Shown here: positions 10,906 to 21,677 of the stretch, piece after piece
Layout: each line of letters starts with the position of its first letter
Position numbering within the stretch: the first letter of the stretch is position 1
NCBI RefSeq assembly: GCF_040712075.1
Contig: NZ_JBFCVL010000008.1
Location: 238,513 to 302,512 of the forward strand
DNA length: 64,000 bases
Direction of reading: 5' to 3'
Origin: Fodinicurvata sp. EGI_FJ10296
GTDB taxonomy: Bacteria > Pseudomonadota > Alphaproteobacteria > DSM-16000 > Inquilinaceae
Notes under the pieces: generated by a model
The model's input: only the letters and a program-made list of their open reading frames with translations
Databases searched by the model: none
Told to the model about the DNA's origin: nothing
Program-made: the position numbers and the translations under genes

Positions 10906-11442
10906 ACCCCTGACCACTCTCGTTCGTTTTCCGTTGCCGGCGTTCCGGCACCCCAATCGATTCACGCCTTCCTATCAGGCCGCTGCCGCCCTGTCCTGCG
11001 AAAGAAGCAGCGCACCAAGGACAACCCCTCCACCCGGGAAAGGATATCCGGAGCAAAGGGGCGGTCCCTTTCGCGGCAGCGACCGGCCGATATCCGGCCA
11101 ACGGCGCATGGCGGCGGTTATAAACGCCATAGCCCCCATGGGAGAAGCACATTTCTGCCCAGATTGCCGATAGCGGCCCAAAGGATGGCCATTTTTCCGT
11201 GTCAGTTCTACACGATCGGCTTGTGGGGAAGACACCGCCGCCTTGCCGCAGGCCGGGCGCAAATCGTCGCAGAACCGCCCTTCCCTGAGGCCGCCATCTC
11301 GCATAGGTTACAATACGGGCAAACTGGTGCCCGGCCGGCGGAGGGTTCCGGTGCACCGCTCGGCCGCGCCCCGATGCCGGCCGGCGGAGTGCCGGAAAGG
11401 TTCGTGAGTATATAGCGCCCGCTCTGGAAATGGAGGATGACG
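10906..11442. other. intergenic region between divergent ctaC and tldD
   Basis: 537 bases without a supported gene. It must hold the promoters of both divergent units. Visible structure: a short hairpin at 10935-10950 (six-pair arms TGCCGG/CCGGCA) in the presumed ctaC leader; a GATATCCGG nonamer repeated near 11043 and 11092; and a GGAGG Shine-Dalgarno at 11432-11436 for tldD. Frames on both strands here have no recognisable protein features. I could not assign promoter boxes with confidence. Confidence 0.6.
10935..10950 (-). promoter_or_regulatory. leader hairpin upstream of ctaC
   Basis: Perfect six-base arms with a four-base loop, 30 bases upstream of the ctaC start. Role unknown; it may stabilise the operon mRNA or be part of a binding site. 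Confidence 0.35.
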
Positions 11443-12879
11443 ATGACCGCGCCCACCCAAACCGACAGTCTGTTTTTCGGCGCCGCCGGACTGGATCCGG
11501 ATCGTGCCGCCAGGCATGTCGGCGGCGCCCTTGCGGGTTGCGACGACGGTGAACTCTTTCTGGAGTACAAGCAGTCCGAGCGTCTCGGTTGGGACGACGG
11601 ACAGCTGAAATCCGCAAGCTTCGATATTTCTCAGGGCTTCGGCCTGCGTGCCGTCGCCGGCGAATCCAGCGGCTACTGCCATGCTTCGGAACTGAGTGAC
11701 GAAGCCCTGAAACGGGCGGCGGACACTGTGCAGGCCGCTCGCCATGGTCATAGCGGGACACTGGCACTGGCGCCGCGCGGCACCAACCGCCACCTGTATA
11801 CGAGCGCCAATCCCCTGGAAGGTGTCGCTTTCGAACAGAAGGTTCGCCTGCTTCAGGACATCGACACCTACGCCCGCGCGGCCTCCCCCAAGGTCAGGCA
11901 GGTGTCCGCTGCGATTTCCGGAGAATGGCAAGCCGTGCGCATCATGCGGGCCGATGGGTCGACCGCAGAGGACATCAGGCCTCTGGTTCAGTTGGTGGTC
12001 ACGGTCGTTTGCGCGGACGGCGATCGAATGGAGACCGGCTTTTTCGGCACCGGCGGCCGTGACCTATATGATTCCTTCATTGCCGAATCGGCCTGGAAGG
12101 ATGCCGTCGACAAAGCCCTGCGCGAGGCCGAAATCAAACTCGCCGCGGTCGACGCCCCGGCGGGAGAGATGACGGTCGTGCTCGGCTCCGGGTGGCCGGG
12201 CATCCTTCTTCACGAGGCCATCGGCCACGGCCTGGAAGGCGACTTCAATCGAAAGAAGACATCCGCATTCTCCGGCCTGATGGGCCAACGCGTCGCAGCG
12301 CCGGGAGTAACGGTCGTGGATGACGGCACCCTGCCGGACCGCCGCGGGTCGCTGACCATCGACGACGAGGGAACGCCCAGCGGCCGGACCACACTGATAG
12401 AAGACGGCATTCTGGTCGGATATATGCAGGACCGCATGAATGCGCGGCTTATGGGCATGGAACCGACGGGCAACGGCCGACGGGAAAGCTATGCCCACCA
12501 CCCCATGCCGCGCATGACCAACACCGTAATGGAACCTGGACCTTACGCCCCGGAAGAAATCCTCGCATCGGTGTCGAACGGCCTCTATGCCGTAAATTTC
12601 GGTGGCGGCCAGGTCGACATCACCAACGGCAAATTCGTCTTTTCGGCCTCGGAAGCCTATCTGATCGAGAATGGCAAGGTGACTCGCCCCGTGAAGGGCG
12701 CCACGCTTATCGGCAATGGCCCGGATGCGCTGACCCGAGTCGGTATGGTCGGCAACGATCTGGCCCTGGATCGCGGCATCGGCACCTGTGGCAAAGAGGG
12801 GCAGGGTGTGCCCGTGGGGGTCGGTCAGCCGACGCTTCGAATCGATGGCCTGACCGTCGGCGGCACGGCTTCGGGCTGA
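11443..12879 (+). CDS. tldD: metalloprotease TldD
   Basis: About 478 residues. TldD, normally with PmbA/TldE, forms a cytosolic zinc protease that cleaves unfolded peptides and matures some modified peptides. The zinc motif HExxxH is seen as HEAIGH in GWPGILLHEAIGHGLEGDF, about residue 255. Family stretches YMQDRMNARLMGM and NFGGGQVDITNGKFVFSASEAY are present. The second ATG (11443) is chosen because the GGAGG at 11432-11436 is six bases upstream of it and touches the first ATG. No pmbA gene lies nearby. Divergent from the oxidase operon. Confidence 0.97.
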   Translation: MTAPTQTDSLFFGAAGLDPDRAARHVGGALAGCDDGELFLEYKQSERLGWDDGQLKSASFDISQGFGLRAVAGESSGYCHASELSDEALKRAADTVQAARHGHSGTLALAPRGTNRHLYTSANPLEGVAFEQKVRLLQDIDTYARAASPKVRQVSAAISGEWQAVRIMRADGSTAEDIRPLVQLVVTVVCADGDRMETGFFGTGGRDLYDSFIAESAWKDAVDKALREAEIKLAAVDAPAGEMTVVLGSGWPGILLHEAIGHGLEGDFNRKKTSAFSGLMGQRVAAPGVTVVDDGTLPDRRGSLTIDDEGTPSGRTTLIEDGILVGYMQDRMNARLMGMEPTGNGRRESYAHHPMPRMTNTVMEPGPYAPEEILASVSNGLYAVNFGGGQVDITNGKFVFSASEAYLIENGKVTRPVKGATLIGNGPDALTRVGMVGNDLALDRGIGTCGKEGQGVPVGVGQPTLRIDGLTVGGTASG

Positions 12880-12919
12880 CCGCGTCGGCGTTAGCGGCAA
12901 TAATCGTCTGCGGCTCAGA

Positions 12920-12948
12920 TTGACTTGTCCGGCAATCGGGGATAAAAG
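12920..12948 (+). promoter_or_regulatory. candidate sigma-70 promoter of rpmH
   Basis: TTGACT at 12920-12925 and TAAAAG at 12943-12948 are 17 bases apart and lie about 60 bases upstream of rpmH. The -35 matches consensus well, the -10 only weakly. Confidence 0.4.
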
Positions 12949-13006
12949 CCCGGCACTGTGAAGATTTCGGCCGCCGAACGGCCATGACTGGGAACGGAGC
13001 AAAGCC

Positions 13007-13141
13007 GTGAAACGCACCTACCAACCGAGCAAGCTTGTCAGAAAACGCCGCCATGGCTTTCGCAGCCGAATGGCGACCGTCGGCGGACGTCGCGTCATTC
13101 AGAACCGGCGTGCCAAGGGCCGCAAGCGCCTGAGCGCCTGA
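13007..13141 (+). CDS. rpmH: ribosomal protein L34
   Basis: 44 residues starting at GTG 13007, with GGAGC seven bases upstream. The protein is the highly basic L34 of the large ribosomal subunit: [18 protein letters not shown], then the C-terminal arginine- and lysine-rich part ending KGRKRLSA. Complete and of the standard length. It is the first gene of the conserved rpmH-rnpA-yidD-yidC cluster; dnaA is not next to it here. Confidence 0.98.
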   Translation: MKRTYQPSKLVRKRRHGFRSRMATVGGRRVIQNRRAKGRKRLSA

Positions 13142-13234
13142 TCCGGCGGCTCTCGGCACCCCGGCCAAAGGAACGCGCTGCGGTCTCGGGTTTACCCGAG
13201 GCCGACATTGCACGTACCAGCTTTCGGCGGATCG

Positions 13235-13828
13235 ATGACCACGAATAACCAACCGCTCGAGCGTGACGATGGGGCCGCCAGGCGCGCCCGCAGGGAGCGG
13301 AAGCGGTGGCATCGAACCCTTGATACCGCTGCCCTGCTCGATCGGCGGGACTTCGTCGCTGCCACGCGATTTGGTGTCAAGCAGGCCCGCCCGGGCATCG
13401 TCTTGCAGGCGCGCCCGAATGGTCGCCGCGAAAATGCGATCCGTTGTGATATGACGGCTTGTGATAATGCGGCCGGCGAAACCAACGACGACAAGTTGTT
13501 GGCCGAGCAGAGGCCTCCTTGCCAGCCGTCTATTCGTGTCGGACTAACCGCAAGCCGAAAGGTCGGCAATGCTGTCGCACGCAACCGCGCAAAGCGGCGG
13601 CTTCGGGCTTTGGCCCGCGATATTTTGAGCAACGAGGCCGCGCCGGCGCATGACTATGTGCTGATCGCCCGGGGTGCGACTGTCGATCGGCCGTTCTCCC
13701 GCTTGGCTGCGGATTTGCGCGGCTGCCTCAAGAAACTCGGGTTGCAGCGATCCTCCCGGCAATCGGTCACCACGCATGCCGACTCCAGCGACCGCGACCG
13801 GACCATGCGGAAGAATTGGGGACCATGA
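13235..13828 (+). CDS. rnpA: ribonuclease P protein component, with extra central segment
   Basis: About 197 residues from the ATG at 13235. It binds the RNase P RNA and helps remove tRNA 5' leaders. The RNR motif is clear in [18 protein letters not shown]. The N-terminal [11 protein letters not shown] and LQARP parts are also those of RnpA. The protein is far longer than the usual 110-130 residues: a tail of about 25 residues precedes the fold, and a polar stretch of about 38 residues (roughly 65-102) sits between the first strand and the [10 protein letters not shown] strand. The C-terminal tail is charged. The end overlaps yidD by four bases (ATGA). Confidence 0.93.
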   Translation: MTTNNQPLERDDGAARRARRERKRWHRTLDTAALLDRRDFVAATRFGVKQARPGIVLQARPNGRRENAIRCDMTACDNAAGETNDDKLLAEQRPPCQPSIRVGLTASRKVGNAVARNRAKRRLRALARDILSNEAAPAHDYVLIARGATVDRPFSRLAADLRGCLKKLGLQRSSRQSVTTHADSSDRDRTMRKNWGP

Positions 13829-14130
13829 GCCCGCTCGCTCACGCAATGCGAGCCGCCATTCTGGTGTATCGCTATACTTTCTCAGCATTCCTTGGTAACG
13901 CGTGCCGGTTCCGTCCGACGTGTTCTGAATATGCGCTGGAAGCGGTCGGCAGGCATGGCGCATTGCGGGGCGGCAGTCTCGCTGTGCGCCGGTTGTGCCA
14001 ATGCCACCCCTGGGGTTCTTCAGGCTTCGATCCTGTTCCCGGCACGGGCGAATCACCGGAAGGGATAGACCCATCGCATGGCTCGGCATCGGGCCGTCGA
14101 CCGAACGAAGGATGTCGGTGCCGTGACTGA
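13825..14130 (+). CDS. yidD: membrane protein insertion efficiency factor YidD
   Basis: About 101 residues. YidD is a small membrane-associated protein that helps YidC-dependent insertion. The conserved cysteine-containing core is complete: [19 protein letters not shown], then [16 protein letters not shown]. The start ATG overlaps the rnpA stop. The C-terminal tail after the core is about 30 residues long and ends in CRCRD; such tails vary in the family. Confidence 0.95.
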   Translation: MSPLAHAMRAAILVYRYTFSAFLGNACRFRPTCSEYALEAVGRHGALRGGSLAVRRLCQCHPWGSSGFDPVPGTGESPEGIDPSHGSASGRRPNEGCRCRD

Positions 14131-14259
14131 ATACTGATCGACGTCACGCCCCAATACTGCGCCGCGCTCGTATAGGGCGGGCGATACATAGGGTTGTTGT
14201 CCATTTCGGATTGGGACATCAACCTGCTCACTGTTTCAAATCCTCAGCCGGAGCAAGGC

Positions 14260-16293
14260 ATGCAGGACCAGAGAAATCTTCTTCTGGCGATCGTCATTTC
14301 GATAGCGATTTTGTTGGGGTTCCAGTTCTTCATTGCCCAACCGGACCTTGAAGACCAGCCGAGGGAGCTTGCCCAGACCGAGTCGTCCGGCACCGGCGAT
14401 TCCGATCCTGCGGCCGACGGCGGCGCGACGCCCGAAGGCGTGGCGCCTCTCGCGGGCAATCAGTCCGCCGAGGAACTGCGCCAATCACTGCTCGAACCGG
14501 CAACACGGTCTGAAGCACTGGCCCAGAGCGACCGGGTTGAGATCAACACCGGCCGCGTGAGCGGGTCGATCAATCTGACGGGCGCACGCCTGGATGACCT
14601 GACGCTGCTCGATTACCGCGAGTCTCCGGACCCGGAAAGCCGAGAGATCGTATTACTGTCGCCGCGCAACGCCCCGGCGCCCTACTACGCCGACTTCGGT
14701 TGGCTTGCGCAGGCGGGAATGGATGTGCCGGACACGCAGACGGTGTGGTCGGCCGATGGCGAGGAACTGACAGCCGACAATCCCATCACGCTGACCTGGG
14801 CGAATGATTCGGGCCTTACCTTCGAAAAGACGATTTCCATCGACGAAGATTTCATGGTCTCCGTCACCCAGCGAGTCACGAATGAGTCCGGTGACCCAGT
14901 GACGATATCGCCCTATGGCCGGGTCGTCCGGATGGGAACACCGGAAACGCTGGGATTCTTCATTCTCCATGAAGGCCCATATGGCGTCTTCAATGAGACG
15001 CTGCAGGAATACAATTACGATGATCTCCGTGAAGAAGGGCGCACCGAGCACGAGACGACCGGTGGCTGGCTGGGATTCACGGATAAATACTGGCTGGTCG
15101 CACTTGCTCCGGACCAATCGATGTCTTTTGACGGCGCCTTCATCCATCAGGCGGCCGAAAATCGGGACCAGTATTTCGCCACTTTCCAGCATGAAAGTCG
15201 CGTCATTGCAGCCGGTGAGTCTTTCGAAGAAACAACGAATCTGTTTGCTGGCGCCAAGGAAGTTCGGCTCATGGATCAGTATCGTGATCAATACGGGATC
15301 ACGATGTTCGATCGGACGATTGATTTCGGCTGGTTCTACTTCCTTACGAAGCCCATTTTCTATGCGCTTGCCTGGATTAACGAAGTCGTCGGCAATTTCG
15401 GCGTAGCTATCCTGGTACTTACCGTCTTCATCAAGCTGCTCTTCTTCCCGCTGGCCAACAAAAGCTATAAGGCCATGTCGCGAATGAAGGCACTTCAGCC
15501 CGATATGATGAGCATACGGGAGCGCTTTCAGGACGACCGCCAGAAGATGAACATGGAGCTGATGGAGCTCTATAAACGGGAGAAGGTAAACCCGGCCGCA
15601 GGCTGCCTGCCGATTCTGGTGCAGATTCCGGTTTTCTTCGCGCTCTACAAGGTGCTGTTCGTCACCATCGAGATGCGCCATGCGCCGTTTTTCGGCTGGA
15701 TCCGCGACCTTTCCGCACCTGATCCGACATCGATCTTCAATCTCTTTGGCCTGCTGCCCTATGACGTTCCCGGCATCCTGACGATTGGAGTTTGGCCACT
15801 CATCATGGGTCTGACGATGTTCGCTCAGCAGAAGCTGAATCCGGCGCCGGCCGACCCGATGCAGCAGAAGATATTCATGTTCCTTCCGGTCGTATTCACG
15901 ATCCTGCTGGCCGGCTTCCCGGCGGGTCTGGTGATCTATTGGGCATGGAACAACTCGCTGTCCGTACTTCAGCAGTACGTCATCATGCGCCGCATGGGCG
16001 TCCCGATCGGTGGGGGTGCGGCGACGCCGGCACATGCACCGCCGTCGGCTGAAAGAAAGAAACTGAAGGGCGAGAGCACCGAGGGCAAGCCGGAGCACAG
16101 CGGCGAAGAAGCCGACGAACCGGAAAGCGCGGCCGATGCCGATTCCGACTCATCCAGAGCCGCCACAGGAGGTGACGGCGCGGCAGGCCAGCCGGCGAGC
16201 GCTCCGGCAACCGGCGCGCCGGTCAAACGGTCCGGCGGCAAGAAGCGCAGCAGCCGCAGCGGCCGCAAACGCCCCGCTAGACGCGCGACTTGA
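14260..16293 (+). CDS. yidC: membrane protein insertase YidC (Oxa1 family)
   Basis: About 677 residues, start ATG at 14260 with GGAGCAAGG just upstream. YidC inserts proteins into the inner membrane, alone or with Sec. Layout: N-terminal helix (LLLAIVISIAILLGFQFF), a disordered acidic linker, the periplasmic beta-domain, then the Oxa1 core with five helices, including NPAAGCLPILVQIPVFFALY and a positively charged groove region. The C-terminal tail of about 95 residues is rich in A, S and E and then ends in a basic K/R block, probably for ribosome contact. Longer than many YidC proteins because of this tail. Confidence 0.98.
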   Translation: MQDQRNLLLAIVISIAILLGFQFFIAQPDLEDQPRELAQTESSGTGDSDPAADGGATPEGVAPLAGNQSAEELRQSLLEPATRSEALAQSDRVEINTGRVSGSINLTGARLDDLTLLDYRESPDPESREIVLLSPRNAPAPYYADFGWLAQAGMDVPDTQTVWSADGEELTADNPITLTWANDSGLTFEKTISIDEDFMVSVTQRVTNESGDPVTISPYGRVVRMGTPETLGFFILHEGPYGVFNETLQEYNYDDLREEGRTEHETTGGWLGFTDKYWLVALAPDQSMSFDGAFIHQAAENRDQYFATFQHESRVIAAGESFEETTNLFAGAKEVRLMDQYRDQYGITMFDRTIDFGWFYFLTKPIFYALAWINEVVGNFGVAILVLTVFIKLLFFPLANKSYKAMSRMKALQPDMMSIRERFQDDRQKMNMELMELYKREKVNPAAGCLPILVQIPVFFALYKVLFVTIEMRHAPFFGWIRDLSAPDPTSIFNLFGLLPYDVPGILTIGVWPLIMGLTMFAQQKLNPAPADPMQQKIFMFLPVVFTILLAGFPAGLVIYWAWNNSLSVLQQYVIMRRMGVPIGGGAATPAHAPPSAERKKLKGESTEGKPEHSGEEADEPESAADADSDSSRAATGGDGAAGQPASAPATGAPVKRSGGKKRSSRSGRKRPARRAT

Positions 16294-16354
16294 CAATGAC
16301 CATGGAAATCGCCGTCGGCGCCTCGGCGCCGGCGGCCCACAAGGATCAAACCGT

Positions 16355-17017
16355 ATGAACGACGACACAGGCTCCGGCGATACCAGTGGCGAGGCTCTTG
16401 CCTTCGGACACTGGCTGTTTGCGCAGGAGTGTGTATTCGAACGTGCCGTCGCTGTTCTCGACCAGTTGCCGGGAGAAGGGGCGCCGGAAGTCGCTTTTGC
16501 CGGCCGATCCAATGTTGGAAAATCCAGTCTGGTCAACGCCCTTACCGGGCGCAACACCCTGGCCAAAACCTCCAACACGCCGGGCCGCACCCAACAACTC
16601 ATCTTCTTTTGCCTGGGCGAGCGGCTGCGCCTCGTCGATATGCCCGGCTATGGCTACGCGAAGGTTCCCAAACCCGTAACCGAAGCCTGGACCCAGATGC
16701 TTCGGACGTTTCTGCGGGGTCGCGTCCCGCTGCGGCGCGCCTGCGTGCTCGTCGACTCCCGTCACGGCGTGAAGGAGAGCGACCTGGATATCATGAAGCT
16801 TCTCGACAAGGCGGGCGTGGCTTATCAGCTCGTTTTAACGAAGGCGGACAAGGTACGGCCGGCAACACTCGAAACCGTTGTCGAGGGCTGCAAGGCCGCA
16901 TTGGTGAAGCGCGCGGCCGCCTTTCCGGATATCCACGTCACCAGCGCTGAAACGGGTCTCGGCATCGCAGAATTGCGGGCAAGTCTCGCCGCGCTGGCCC
17001 GGGAAAACGAAACCTGA
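16355..17017 (+). CDS. engB: ribosome biogenesis GTPase EngB (YihA/YsxC)
   Basis: 220 residues. This GTPase aids assembly of the large ribosomal subunit. The G1 motif is GRSNVGKSSLVNAL (about residues 49-62), followed by the switch I threonine region TSNTPGRTQQ, G3 DMPGYGYAKVP, G4 as LTKADK, and G5 as TSAETGLG. Start ATG at 16355 follows AAGGA at nine bases. Sixty-one bases after yidC in the same direction, the standard alphaproteobacterial order. Confidence 0.97.
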   Translation: MNDDTGSGDTSGEALAFGHWLFAQECVFERAVAVLDQLPGEGAPEVAFAGRSNVGKSSLVNALTGRNTLAKTSNTPGRTQQLIFFCLGERLRLVDMPGYGYAKVPKPVTEAWTQMLRTFLRGRVPLRRACVLVDSRHGVKESDLDIMKLLDKAGVAYQLVLTKADKVRPATLETVVEGCKAALVKRAAAFPDIHVTSAETGLGIAELRASLAALARENET

Positions 17018-17202
17018 CCTGATGGGCCTGCTTTCGAAGCGGGTAACCGCAGACGGACTCACAGCATTCTGGCGGGCGTCCGATGATTTGGTTATGGTTT
17101 CTCTCCAGGAACATCTTATTGTTCCGCACCTGGAATTTCATTGTCCGACTGCCGGAATGCAGGCGGACAGTATATCGGCCCCACGATAGATGACGGATGC
17201 TC

Positions 17203-18168
17203 ATGTCCAGCAAAGACGTCGCCGACGGCAGCTTCGAATTGACGCGCGAGGAATGGCTCGCGAAGGCCACCACACTTTCCGAGGCCCTTCCCTATATGCG
17301 GCGCTATCACGGCGCCACCTTTGTGGTGAAATATGGCGGCCATGCCATGGGCGACGAAAAGCTGGCTGAAAAATTTGCGCGCGACATCGTTTTGATGAAG
17401 CATGTCGGCATCAATCCGGTCGTCGTGCATGGTGGCGGACCGCAGATCGGCCGCATGCTTGAGCGATTGAAGATTCAGTCCGAATTCATCGACGGTCTCA
17501 GGAAGACGGATCGCGATACCGTCGACGTCGTCGAGATGGTCTTGTCCGGATCGATCAACAAGGCGATCGTCACGGCCATACAATCGGTCGGCGGGCGCGC
17601 CATCGGATTGAGCGGCAAAGATGGCGCTTTGATCCAGGCCCGAAAACTCCGCCGCACGAAACGCGACCCGGAAAGTAATATCGAGAAGATCCTCGACCTC
17701 GGATTCGTGGGCGAGCCGGTCGCGATCGATCCCGGTATCCTGGAAGAGTTCGAGGACTCCAGTTACATCCCGGTCATCGCTCCGATCGGCGTTGGCGCCA
17801 ACGGTGAGACGCTCAATATCAATGCCGATACGGCCGCCGGTGCGATAGCGGGCGCCCTGCAGGCCAGCCGTCTGTTCCTGCTGACCGATGTCGCCGGCGT
17901 CATGGATTCCAGCGGCTCTTTGATGCCGTCGCTGTCAGCCGGAGAAGCCCGGGCACTGATCGCCAATGGCACTATCTCAGGCGGAATGATCCCGAAGATT
18001 GAAACCTGCCTCAGTGCCGTCGACGCGGGGGTCGAAGCTTCGGTGATTCTGGACGGACGCGTGCCGCATGCATTGCTGCTGGAAGTGTTTACTGCCGGTG
18101 GCGTCGGAACGATGATCGGGAGCCCGGGCGACACGCCCATGCCCGGCGACGAAGCGGACCTCGACTAA
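17203..18168 (+). CDS. argB: acetylglutamate kinase
   Basis: About 321 residues from the ATG at 17203; the ATG at 17197 is the alternative. It phosphorylates N-acetylglutamate, the second step of arginine synthesis. The amino acid kinase fold is complete: [12 protein letters not shown], then [29 protein letters not shown], and the C-terminal GGVGTMIG. It closes the yidC-engB-argB run typical of alphaproteobacteria. The upstream gap of about 180 bases could hold a promoter of its own. Confidence 0.98.
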   Translation: MSSKDVADGSFELTREEWLAKATTLSEALPYMRRYHGATFVVKYGGHAMGDEKLAEKFARDIVLMKHVGINPVVVHGGGPQIGRMLERLKIQSEFIDGLRKTDRDTVDVVEMVLSGSINKAIVTAIQSVGGRAIGLSGKDGALIQARKLRRTKRDPESNIEKILDLGFVGEPVAIDPGILEEFEDSSYIPVIAPIGVGANGETLNINADTAAGAIAGALQASRLFLLTDVAGVMDSSGSLMPSLSAGEARALIANGTISGGMIPKIETCLSAVDAGVEASVILDGRVPHALLLEVFTAGGVGTMIGSPGDTPMPGDEADLD

Positions 18169-18235
18169 GCGTCATCCAGTGCTGCGCTTTGAGGTCGCGA
18201 TCGGCGAATGCCGGTCTACTGATTAGACTTCTGGA

Positions 18236-18481
18236 TCAATCAGGCCGGCTCTCGGTTCGAAAACGACGCAAGGCGGCACCGACTCTGCGACCGGCCATTC
18301 GACCGAAGCCCGCCGGATCCTTCGCCGGCGGCGAATCTTTCACTGACTGAGAAACGGTCCGACCTATTGCGGCAACCTTCGGCGCCACGCGGCGATAGGT
18401 GTTGACCGCTCCATCGCGAAAGGCCGGATCCGAAATCAGGCGGCGTGCGGCTTCAGACATCATGTAACGTGCGAACCACAT
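18236..18481 (-). CDS. small basic hypothetical protein downstream of the atp operon
   Basis: 81 residues; not recognised. Arginine-rich, with a helical N-terminal part (MSEAARRLISDPAFRDGA) and a central Ser/Pro stretch. A GGGAAG sits eight bases upstream of the ATG at 18481. It lies about 100 bases after atpC on the same strand and may be read through from the ATP synthase operon. No membrane segment. The composition and start signal suggest a real gene, but it could be spurious. Confidence 0.5.
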   Translation of the reverse strand: MWFARYMMSEAARRLISDPAFRDGAVNTYRRVAPKVAAIGRTVSQSVKDSPPAKDPAGFGRMAGRRVGAALRRFRTESRPD

Positions 18482-18583
18482 CGTATTGACTTCCCGGCTG
18501 ACCTCTACAGCCGGATCGCCTTCAACGACCGGCCTGACACCATAAGATATGAGGTGCCGTCGGTTCGTACAAGGATATCCAGC

Positions 18584-19006
18584 CTAAGCGCGTGCCCCAG
18601 CCCGCTCGACGGCGGTCTTCTTGGCCTTCGCAATTGTCAGCAGGCCTGAAACCCGGACCATTTCTTCATCCGACTTGGCATCGGCCAGATCTTCTTCAAG
18701 GTCGCGGATTTCCTGATCGACTTGCGCCTGATCGATATCCTCCAGAGGAATGGCACTTTCCGCCAGAATTACGCATCGATCTGCCGTCACTTCGGCAAAG
18801 CCGCCTGCAACGAACAGGCGCTGAGAAATCGTCGGTCGGGTTTCGTAAACATCGATAACGCCGGGCAAAACCGTGGAGAGGAGCGGCGCGTGCCCCTTGA
18901 GAACGCCGAAATAACCATCGCCGCCCGGCACAACCACCATTTCCACGTCTTCTGACAGCAACACCCGCTCCGGAGAAACGAGGTCGAAGGCGGTCTTTTC
19001 AGCCAT
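18584..19006 (-). CDS. atpC: ATP synthase F1 epsilon subunit
   Basis: 140 residues. It is part of the central stalk and modulates ATP hydrolysis. N-terminal beta-sandwich (FDLVSPERVLLSEDVEMVVV, GYFGVLKGHAPLLS) followed by the helical C-terminal hairpin ending in KAKKTAVERAG. Standard length. Last gene of atpHAGDC, 91 bases after atpD, with a stable hairpin in the gap. Confidence 0.98.
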   Translation of the reverse strand: MAEKTAFDLVSPERVLLSEDVEMVVVPGGDGYFGVLKGHAPLLSTVLPGVIDVYETRPTISQRLFVAGGFAEVTADRCVILAESAIPLEDIDQAQVDQEIRDLEEDLADAKSDEEMVRVSGLLTIAKAKKTAVERAGARA

Positions 19007-19030
19007 GGGGAACTTCCTTGCAGTGCAAAG

Positions 19031-19048
19031 CCGGGCCCGAAGGCCCGG
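19031..19048 (-). promoter_or_regulatory. intercistronic hairpin with TTCG loop between atpD and atpC
   Basis: Perfect seven-pair GC-only stem (CCGGGCC/GGCCCGG) closing a TTCG tetraloop on the minus-strand transcript. It is not followed by a T run, so an mRNA-stability or expression-ratio element is more likely than a terminator. Confidence 0.6.
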
Positions 19049-19097
19049 TCAATATCCCATCGGTACGAATGAGCGGCCTAACGCCGCCGCTGCTGGA

Positions 19098-20576
<1,479 letters not shown>

Positions 20577-20651
20577 TTACTCTAATCGTGTCTCTGTCAC
20601 GGTGCCCTATGAGACGGATCTCATCGACGCCGGTTCCGCGCCGGAACGGCG

Positions 20652-21602
20652 CTACAGCGCCTCGGCCCCGGAAATGATCTCGATCAGTTCCTTGGTGATC
20701 GTGGCCTGCCGCGTGCGGTTGTAGACCAGTGACAGATCATTGATCATATCCCCGGCGTTGCGCGTCGCGTTGTCCATCGCGGTCATCCGCGCGCCATGCT
20801 CGCCGGCCGCGCTTTCCATCAGTGCCTTGTATATCTGGACGGCCAGATTGCGAGGCAGCAGCTGGGTCAGAATCGTTTCTTCGTCGGGTTCGAATTCATA
20901 AGGCGCGGTGCTCTTCGTCGAACCGCCGACGCCCGCCGTCCTGCCGCCCGCTCGATCGCCCGTGGTTCCTGTAGCCGGCGCGGCCTCAGCAGCCTGACCA
21001 GGCTCGGGAAGTGCCACGGGAACGAGTTGTTCGACCGTCGGAATCTGGGTGATGGCTGATCTGAACCGGCTGTAAACCATGGTGCAGCGGTCGAAATCAC
21101 CGTTGTCGTAGCCGACAAGGATCTTACGCGCGATGTTGTCAGCGGCGCCGAATGTCAGCCGGGGCTTGTCCACCTCGGTGACATGATCCGCCAGCTTGTC
21201 GGCAAAATCGCGGCGGAGATTGTCGCGGCCCTTCCGGCCCACTGTGAGGATTTTCACAGTCTTGCCATCATCGAGCAAAGACCGGATATGCCCGCGGGCC
21301 CGCCTCAGAATCGAGGCATTGAACCCGCCACACAGTCCCTTGTCCGACGTCACGACGACGACCAGATGGACATCGTCCTTGCCGGTGCCGGTCAGAAGCT
21401 TGGGCCCCTGCCCGGTCGTGCCGACGCTGGCCGCGACGCTCTCCAGCATGCGTTCCATACGCTCTGCATAGGGACGTCCGGCTTCTGCCTGGTCCTGGGC
21501 ACGGCGCAGCTTGCTGGCCGCAACCATCTTCATGGCCGAAGTGATCTTTTGCGTCGACTTGACGCTGGCGATCCTGTTTCGGAGTTCCTTGAGACTAGCC
21601 AT
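20652..21602 (-). CDS. atpG: ATP synthase F1 gamma subunit, with low-complexity insert
   Basis: 316 residues, about 25 longer than usual. Rotor shaft of F1. N-terminal helix [20 protein letters not shown] and C-terminal helix [12 protein letters not shown] through [14 protein letters not shown] are canonical. Residues about 199-234 form an insert rich in A, G and T ([18 protein letters not shown] and onward) before the conserved [18 protein letters not shown]; this region is on the surface of the globular domain in known structures. The insert is likely disordered. Confidence 0.97.
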   Translation of the reverse strand: MASLKELRNRIASVKSTQKITSAMKMVAASKLRRAQDQAEAGRPYAERMERMLESVAASVGTTGQGPKLLTGTGKDDVHLVVVVTSDKGLCGGFNASILRRARGHIRSLLDDGKTVKILTVGRKGRDNLRRDFADKLADHVTEVDKPRLTFGAADNIARKILVGYDNGDFDRCTMVYSRFRSAITQIPTVEQLVPVALPEPGQAAEAAPATGTTGDRAGGRTAGVGGSTKSTAPYEFEPDEETILTQLLPRNLAVQIYKALMESAAGEHGARMTAMDNATRNAGDMINDLSLVYNRTRQATITKELIEIISGAEAL

Positions 21603-21677
21603 TCCCGCCCGCGTAATTTGTCTTCAACGGTCGGCCGGACGGCGTCGAACGCCCCCCGGCCCCTGTTTCAATCGGCG

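Noticed and set aside
10388..11767. 459-codon minus-strand frame across the ctaC-tldD gap
   Set aside because: It overlaps ctaC in another frame and tldD on the opposite strand, and its middle part over the intergenic region has no protein-like pattern.
12880..13006. Replication origin near rpmH
   Set aside because: Although rpmH often lies near oriC, I saw no DnaA boxes (TTATCCACA-like) or AT-rich unwinding region, and dnaA is absent.
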